Shown: piece after piece, positions 58,468 to 64,000 of the stretch | Numbering within the stretch: position 1 is the stretch's first letter | Layout of the letters: each line of letters opens with the position of its first letter | From: Bacteroidales bacterium | GTDB taxonomy: Bacteria > Bacteroidota > Bacteroidia > Bacteroidales > P3 | DNA: 64,000 nucleotides | Assembly: GCA_031274555.1 (NCBI GenBank) | Contig: JAISPZ010000098.1 | Coordinates: 29,801-93,800, forward strand | Direction: 5' to 3' | The notes under the pieces: model-generated | What the model was told of the DNA's origin: nothing | The model's input: only the letters and a program-made list of their open reading frames with translations | Databases searched by the model: none | Position numbers and translations under genes: made by a program

Positions 58468-59895
58468 ATGACAGAAATACGAACACGTTTTGCACCAAGT
58501 CCTACAGGCTTTATGCATATCGGCAATTTGCGCACGGCACTCTACTGCTACTTATATGCGCGTCATAATAATGGAAAATTTATTCTTCGCATTGAAGATA
58601 CCGACCAGCAGCGTCAGGTAGAAAATGCCGTTGAAGTTATTTACAACACACTGCTACTGTCAGGTCTTGTGCACGATGAGGGTCCTGATGTTGGCGGCTC
58701 GTACGGTCCATACGTGCAGAGCGAGCGCAAAACAATTTATGCAAAATATGCACAGCAACTTATTGAAAAAGGAGCGGCGTATTATTGTTTCTGCGGTAAA
58801 GAGCGTCTTGACAGCCTTGTCGATGAAAGTGGCACACGCAAGTACGACAAGCATTGTTTGCACTTGTCCCCGCAGGAAATTTCAGATAATTTAGCTTCAG
58901 GTATTCCTTACGTAATCCGTCAGAACGTCCCACTCGACGGCACGACAACTTTTATCGACCAAGTGTATGGCGAAATTACCGTTGAAAATAAAGAGTTGCA
59001 CGATAATGTTTTGATGAAGTCGGACGGTCTTCCCACTTATAATTTTGCCAATGTGGTGGACGATCATCTGATGGAAATATCTCACGTTTTTCGCGGGATG
59101 GAATATCTTTCAAGCACTCCGAATTACAATCTTTTATACAACGCTTTCGGGTGGGAAATTCCACAATATGTACATCTTCCACATATAATGAGGGATAAAA
59201 GTCATAAGTTAAGCAAACGTCAGGGTGACGCGAACTTTGAAGATTTTTACAATAAGGGATATTTGCCCGAAGCGATATTAAATTATGTGGCATTATTAGG
59301 CTGGAATCCCAAGACAGAACAGGAACAATTTTCGCTCGAAGAACTTGTTCAACTATTTGATATTGCGGGTATTTCAAAGAGTTCTGCAATTTTTGACCCT
59401 GTTAAACTGCGTTGGCTAAACGGACTTTATATTAAAGAAATGGATGTAGATGAGTTTCTCACTCGCGCTTTGCCTTTTTATAGAACTGTTAAAACTCCTG
59501 TCAGTATAGCATTATTGAGCACACTACTGCAAAGCCGTATAGGTGCGTTTACTGACATCCCTGAAAAAATCGCTTTTATTGATAATTATGACAACTACGA
59601 TTTAGCACTTTTTGAAAATAAAGATGCCAAAACAACTCTTGATATGGCACGACAGACACTGCCTGTTGTACTTAACGCTTTGAGAGATTTGCAGCAGTGG
59701 ACAAACGAGGCTATATTTTCTCTATATTCCACGCTAACTGAAACGCTTGGTATAAAGAAAAAGCAATTGTTATGGATTGTTCGTATTGCCCTTACAGGAC
59801 ACGCGTCCACGCCTTGCGGTGCTTCGGAAATGTGTGTCTTGATTGGAAAAAAATTATCATTAAAACGGCTTGAAGAAACAGTTGAACGGTTGTAA
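58468..59895 (+). CDS. gltX: Glutamyl-tRNA synthetase
   Basis: TRFAPSPTGFMHIGNLRTALYCYLYA; RIEDTDQQRQV; HKLSKRQGD. Confidence 0.96.
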   Translation: MTEIRTRFAPSPTGFMHIGNLRTALYCYLYARHNNGKFILRIEDTDQQRQVENAVEVIYNTLLLSGLVHDEGPDVGGSYGPYVQSERKTIYAKYAQQLIEKGAAYYCFCGKERLDSLVDESGTRKYDKHCLHLSPQEISDNLASGIPYVIRQNVPLDGTTTFIDQVYGEITVENKELHDNVLMKSDGLPTYNFANVVDDHLMEISHVFRGMEYLSSTPNYNLLYNAFGWEIPQYVHLPHIMRDKSHKLSKRQGDANFEDFYNKGYLPEAILNYVALLGWNPKTEQEQFSLEELVQLFDIAGISKSSAIFDPVKLRWLNGLYIKEMDVDEFLTRALPFYRTVKTPVSIALLSTLLQSRIGAFTDIPEKIAFIDNYDNYDLALFENKDAKTTLDMARQTLPVVLNALRDLQQWTNEAIFSLYSTLTETLGIKKKQLLWIVRIALTGHASTPCGASEMCVLIGKKLSLKRLEETVERL

Positions 59896-59995
59896 ATTAC
59901 CATCTGGAATGTAGGTGCGTAAAATTCAAAGTTTAAAGAAACAGCGGTTGTAAATTACCTCCAAAATACCTATATTTGCACTTCGCGTTCAAAGA

Positions 59996-60067
59996 GGCCC
60001 ATTCGTCTATCGGCTAGGACATGAGATTCTCATTCTCAAAAGAGGAGTTCGATTCTCCTATGGGCTA
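59996..60067 (+). tRNA. tRNA-Glu (anticodon CTC)
   Basis: GGCCCAT/ATGGGCT acceptor, TGAGA-TTCTCAT-TCTCA anticodon arm, T-arm GAGTTCGATTCTC; promoter TATATTTG at 59971. Confidence 0.9.
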
Positions 60068-60121
60068 CATCTGTCATATATGAGTTCAATTCTCGTAGTG
60101 GCAACATCCTAATCCTCACTT

Positions 60122-61189
60122 ATGAAACAAAAAATATTTAGTACCATCCTTATCGTACTGCTTGGTCTTTCGGCAAATATACAAGCAGGTGCGCAGGAAA
60201 AAAAGTCCTATCAGGTTGGACTTATCGCTTTTTACAATTTAGAAAACATTTTTGACACTGTTGATGATCCGGTCAAAATTGATGAACAATTTTTGCCTGA
60301 CGGTTCTTATGGCTGGAATACTTTAAAGTATATGTCCAAGCTGAAAAATATGTCCGAAGCTATCGCTAATATTGGCGGGAAAGTTGGTGGTCAGGATATT
60401 CGTTGCCCTTGGGTAGTAGGTGTGAGCGAAGTAGAAAATATAGATGTCTTAAATGATTTGATAGTGCAACCCGCACTCAAAAAATATGATTTTGGCGCAG
60501 TACTCGTTGAGGGACCTGATTTTCGCGGGATAGACGTAGGACTTATTTATCAAAAATCTAAATTCAGGGTTTTAAATACTCAATCTGTTCCGACAATAGA
60601 TCCAGATTATCCGGGATGGAAGACCCGTGACCAACTCGTAGTTCAGGGCATTTTCATGGATGATACAGTATATATTATCGTGATGCACTGGCCCTCTCGC
60701 TCTGGTGGCGAAAAAAAGAGTGAGCCGAAACGTGTGATAGCTGCTTCTACGTGCCGCTCTATTGTTGATGCAATCTTTGCAGAAAATCCTAATGCTAATA
60801 TTATTGCTATGGGTGACCTTAATGACGATCCCACCAACAGGAGTGTTTACGAAGTGCTTAATGCACCAAAAGTTGATGATGCCGCAGAGCTGCAGCCAAA
60901 TCAATTATTCAATCCTTTCTACAAAATATTCGCAAAAGAAGGTGTCGGCACACTTGCGTATCGTGGCAATTGGAATTTATTCGACCAAATTATAGTATCA
61001 AAAAATCTCACAGGGAAAGACCGTTCGCATGTAAAGATGCTTGGTGCGCGTGTTTTCAATGATGAAGGGCTAAAAGCACAAGAAGGTCAGTACAAAGGCT
61101 ATCCTCTACGCACCACTGCCAGTGGCGTGTGGCTTAACGGTTTTAGTGATCACTTTCCTACATATCTCATTATGGTAAAGGAAAAATAA
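60122..61189 (+). CDS. Secreted endonuclease/exonuclease/phosphatase family protein
   Basis: IAFYNLENIFDTVDDP; VVGVSEVEN; IIVMHWPSR; MGDLNDDPTNRSVYEVL; WNLFDQIIVSK; DHFPTYL. Confidence 0.9.
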   Translation: MKQKIFSTILIVLLGLSANIQAGAQEKKSYQVGLIAFYNLENIFDTVDDPVKIDEQFLPDGSYGWNTLKYMSKLKNMSEAIANIGGKVGGQDIRCPWVVGVSEVENIDVLNDLIVQPALKKYDFGAVLVEGPDFRGIDVGLIYQKSKFRVLNTQSVPTIDPDYPGWKTRDQLVVQGIFMDDTVYIIVMHWPSRSGGEKKSEPKRVIAASTCRSIVDAIFAENPNANIIAMGDLNDDPTNRSVYEVLNAPKVDDAAELQPNQLFNPFYKIFAKEGVGTLAYRGNWNLFDQIIVSKNLTGKDRSHVKMLGARVFNDEGLKAQEGQYKGYPLRTTASGVWLNGFSDHFPTYLIMVKEK

Positions 61190-61245
61190 TCCTTAGTTGG
61201 AAATTTACATCTTATTGTTAATCAAAAATTTACTAAATAGTTTTT

Positions 61246-62550
61246 ATGAAGTTTAATCCAACTATTGTTTCGGCAGAAGAAGCCGTCAAAGTCGTTAAAA
61301 CTAACGATCGCGTTCATCTCCATTCGGTTGCCTGTGCACCGCAAAAACTCATTCAAGCACTCTGTGAAAGAGGTCGCAGAAAAGAACTTAAAAATGTACG
61401 TTTGCAACATTTGCATACCGAAGGACCTGCTCCGTACGCAGGCGCGGAGTTCGAGGGTGTTTTTCAACTCGAATCATTTTTTGTGGGACATAATGTTCGC
61501 AAAGATACTCAGGCTGGCTACGCCGACTACATTCCGATTTTTCTTTCGGAAACGCAGCGTTTAATACGCGAAGGCTACTGCCGTCCCAACGTAGTGATGG
61601 TGCAGGTTTGTCCTCCCGACAAGCATGGTTACGTGTCGCTCGGAACATCTGTCGATTGTACGCTCGCCGCAGTAGAAACTGCCGACACTGTTATCGGCGT
61701 TATAAACAAAAACATTCCTCGCGCCTTTGGTGATGCAATGATACCGATGAGCATGATTGATATTTGGTGCGAAGACGATACTCCGCTTCTCACTTCTACG
61801 CCCGCTCCTGCAAGCGAAATAGAGATTGCAATAGGTAAAAACGCCGCCGCTCTCATTGAAGATGGAGCGACTCTCCAGATGGGCATTGGCGCAATTCCTA
61901 ACGCGGTGCTTTGTCAGCTTGGCAACCATAAAAATCTCGGTGTCCATACTGAAATGTTTGCAGACGGTATTCTTCCGCTCGTAGAAAAAGGTGTAGTAAA
62001 TGGTGCTGCAAAAAAGATAGACAAAGGCAAAATCGTCTCCACGTTCCTTATGGGCAGCAAAGAAGTTTACGATTTTATTGACGACAATCCGGGTGTACTC
62101 ATGATGGATGTCGGCTACACAAACAGTGAATTTATAATTGCGAAAAATCCGCGCGTTACCGCGATAAATTCTGCTATTCAGATAGATATTACAGGTCAGG
62201 TTTGCGCCGATTCTATTGGAACGAAATTTTTCTCAGGAGTAGGCGGGCAGGTTGATTTTATACGTGGTGCGTCTTTGAGTGAGGGGGGGAAAGCGATTAT
62301 TGCCATGCCCTCTGTTACGAATAAAGGTATAAGCAAAATCGCTCCTGTCCTTGATTTGGGGGCAGGCGTTGTGACGACACGCAACCACATTCATTGGGTT
62401 GTCACTGAACACGGTGCTGTAAACCTTTATGGGAAGACGTTGCAGGAGAGAGCCATGTTGATGATTTCAATCGCTCATCCCGACCATCAGGAAACTTTGG
62501 ACAAGGCTGCGTTTGAGCGTTTTGGACCTCATTTTCACTTCGTGGGCTAA
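61246..62550 (+). CDS. Acetyl-CoA hydrolase/transferase (4-hydroxybutyrate CoA-transferase-like)
   Basis: VQVCPPDKHGYVSLGTSVDCTLAAVE; LQMGIGAIPNAVLCQL; VTTRNHIHWVVTEHGAVNLYGKTLQERA. Confidence 0.92.
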   Translation: MKFNPTIVSAEEAVKVVKTNDRVHLHSVACAPQKLIQALCERGRRKELKNVRLQHLHTEGPAPYAGAEFEGVFQLESFFVGHNVRKDTQAGYADYIPIFLSETQRLIREGYCRPNVVMVQVCPPDKHGYVSLGTSVDCTLAAVETADTVIGVINKNIPRAFGDAMIPMSMIDIWCEDDTPLLTSTPAPASEIEIAIGKNAAALIEDGATLQMGIGAIPNAVLCQLGNHKNLGVHTEMFADGILPLVEKGVVNGAAKKIDKGKIVSTFLMGSKEVYDFIDDNPGVLMMDVGYTNSEFIIAKNPRVTAINSAIQIDITGQVCADSIGTKFFSGVGGQVDFIRGASLSEGGKAIIAMPSVTNKGISKIAPVLDLGAGVVTTRNHIHWVVTEHGAVNLYGKTLQERAMLMISIAHPDHQETLDKAAFERFGPHFHFVG

Positions 62551-63518
62551 GGCTTATACTTCGACGTACCAAGCACTTCTGCCGTTTCCGCCTTAAAAAG
62601 CGCATCCCAATTTTTATCGGTATTATCAAGATAGCGACTAACGAGTCGCAAGCCGACAAATTGCGATAAGCGGGCGGGTGCTCCCTCTAATACATTACCG
62701 CTGGGACCATCATTTATAAATTTTCGGATACGATTATAATCGCTTTCGTAAATAAGATTTTCTTTTGCAAGATACTCCCACAACTTACCTTCATTCTTCT
62801 TGCACCACGCCCATTCAGCAGGAGTGTAACCAAGAAGAATATGCTCTTTCGTATCGGGTAATACAGATTGCATAAAACATATTATTTTTCCATCCGCGAC
62901 AATGTGGTCCAACAACGTTCTCGTCTGCTTGCGTTCAATAAGTTTTATACCTGTATAGCGAGCAACATCAGGCATAAGATATTCGGGGGAAAGTCGTGCG
63001 GAAATATATCTTTGGATACCAAAAGCACTGTACTGTTCCACGTTGTCTGGCACATAAAGATCAAGTCCAATCCAGAGAATACTGTCGAAATAAAATACGC
63101 GATTTTGAACGTCAAAAAACGAGATATAAGTATAGACATCAGGATTTTTGAATGACGGAAAAACTTTGCGGGTATTATCAAAAACATTTGCAAGTTCAAC
63201 CCCGATTTTTTTGTCGTCATAATACGTTTTAGCGATTTTTCCCCACACCGCCCTTATCTGTTCGTCATTTTTAAATTCTTTTATCTGACGGATATTTGCG
63301 GTGTCCGAAAGGTCTGCTCCTTGCAGAAAGACCCAATATTCGTCCTGTAATTTTTGCAATTCAGTTGCAATGCTGTCCTGCGACATATCCATAATAGCCT
63401 TGTCGTAACGGTGTATTGTAACAGGTGTAACATCTGCGGACTTACAGGATACGTAAGCCACAAGCGACAGTATAAAAGAAAACAGTAAAGAAGTTTTCTT
63501 GATGACAGTGTAATTCAT
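62547..63518 (-). CDS. gldB: Gliding motility/T9SS-associated lipoprotein GldB
   Basis: Lipoprotein signal; IHRYDKAIM; FFDVQNRVFYFDSILWIGLDLYVP...YISARLSPEYLMPDVARY; ILLGYTPAEWAWCKKNEGKLWEYLAKENLIYESD; GPSGNVLEGAPARLSQFVGLRLV. Confidence 0.85.
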   Translation of the reverse strand: MNYTVIKKTSLLFSFILSLVAYVSCKSADVTPVTIHRYDKAIMDMSQDSIATELQKLQDEYWVFLQGADLSDTANIRQIKEFKNDEQIRAVWGKIAKTYYDDKKIGVELANVFDNTRKVFPSFKNPDVYTYISFFDVQNRVFYFDSILWIGLDLYVPDNVEQYSAFGIQRYISARLSPEYLMPDVARYTGIKLIERKQTRTLLDHIVADGKIICFMQSVLPDTKEHILLGYTPAEWAWCKKNEGKLWEYLAKENLIYESDYNRIRKFINDGPSGNVLEGAPARLSQFVGLRLVSRYLDNTDKNWDALFKAETAEVLGTSKYKP

Positions 63519-63560
63519 TCTGCGAAATTATAAATTATCCGAATAAAAACAAACTTTACA

Positions 63561-63699
63561 GGGCATATTTGCAATTTGAGGTTTAATAACGAACAAACTT
63601 TATAATTCCAATTTATCCATTTTTTTGTGGGCACTTTTGCAATTTGAGGTGCTGATTACAAATTACTAACAATTTATAGCCTCAAATTGCAAATGTGCC
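63561..63699. mobile_element. MITE-like palindromic element (family M), copy D plus an extra half-end
   Basis: Half-end GGGCATATTTGCAATTTGAGGT at 63561; full element GGGCACTTTTGCAATTTGAGGTGCTGATTACAAATTACTAACAATTTATAGCCTCAAATTGCAAATGTGCC at 63629-63699. Confidence 0.75.
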
Positions 63700-63797
63700 A
63701 TAATATGCACAAATAACAAGTGTGTCAGCTATAATTCTACATTCTAAATTCTACATTCTACATTCTACATTCTAACTGCGTCAGCAATAATTGACAA

Positions 63798-64000
63798 TTA
63801 ACAATTAACAACTGACCTCCACTCGCCGATAGTGCGAGTCTTGTTGTCGAACGCAACGCCAATCTTTATGATTTTCTTGCCCGAAGCGAGATACGGAGTG
63901 GCATAACCGTTTTCTTCTATCTGTTGTAATGCTTCTTCGGCTGTGGCACTGTCGGTGAGCTTGAACTCGAATATGTAAACAATATCTTTTGTTTCTACAA
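63798..64000 (-). CDS. C-terminus of an AAA-ATPase-like / PD-(D/E)XK (DUF1703) protein (truncated by window edge)
   Basis: Reverse strand: VETKDIVYIFEFKLTDSATAEEALQQIEENGYATPYLASGKKIIKIGVAFDNKTRTIGEWRSVVNC*. Confidence 0.85.
   Translation of the reverse strand, partial: VETKDIVYIFEFKLTDSATAEEALQQIEENGYATPYLASGKKIIKIGVAFDNKTRTIGEWRSVVNC

Overview
This 64 kb window is a Bacteroidetes chromosome segment. Evidence: recurrent TAnnTTTG -7 / TTTG -33 promoters, GldB, a DUF5103 'T9SS plug' protein and a T9SS C-terminal sorting domain. The core consists of housekeeping genes (rpsT, aroC, miaA, aroK, rpmB, ileS, lspA, hflX, trpS, queH, lolD-like, lepA, gltX, two tRNA-Glu), two P-type ATPases and an exopolysaccharide locus (~5.7-17.5 kb). 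Accessory islands are a decayed defence region at 20.2-23.2 kb and another at ~40-44.7 kb. The first holds a truncated HU-like gene, a CD-NTase/CBASS remnant, an intact Bpu10I-like R-M pair and an IS3 fragment, bracketed by MITE-like ends. The second holds a HigBA-like TA pair, a dead IS21 istA, a possible truncated Argonaute N-terminus, a broken AlbA_2 gene, a MITE-like palindrome and an ORF6N tandem pair. The most unusual signals are: (a) a 17-nt palindrome read in two different frames at the same place in two tandem ORF6N paralogs, with compensating arm changes; (b) a 12 x 22 bp palindromic array with promoter-like units upstream of a DUF4143 ATPase; (c) three genes preceded by a duplicated copy of their own 5' end, forming short overlapping upstream ORFs; (d) a dispersed MITE-like palindrome and a second dispersed structured element; (e) a radical SAM + membrane pentapeptide-repeat gene pair; (f) a histone-H1-like tail fused to a DksA-like domain; (g) a long inverted-repeat element placed identically upstream of two unrelated genes. 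All family assignments come from reading motifs by eye; no searches were run.
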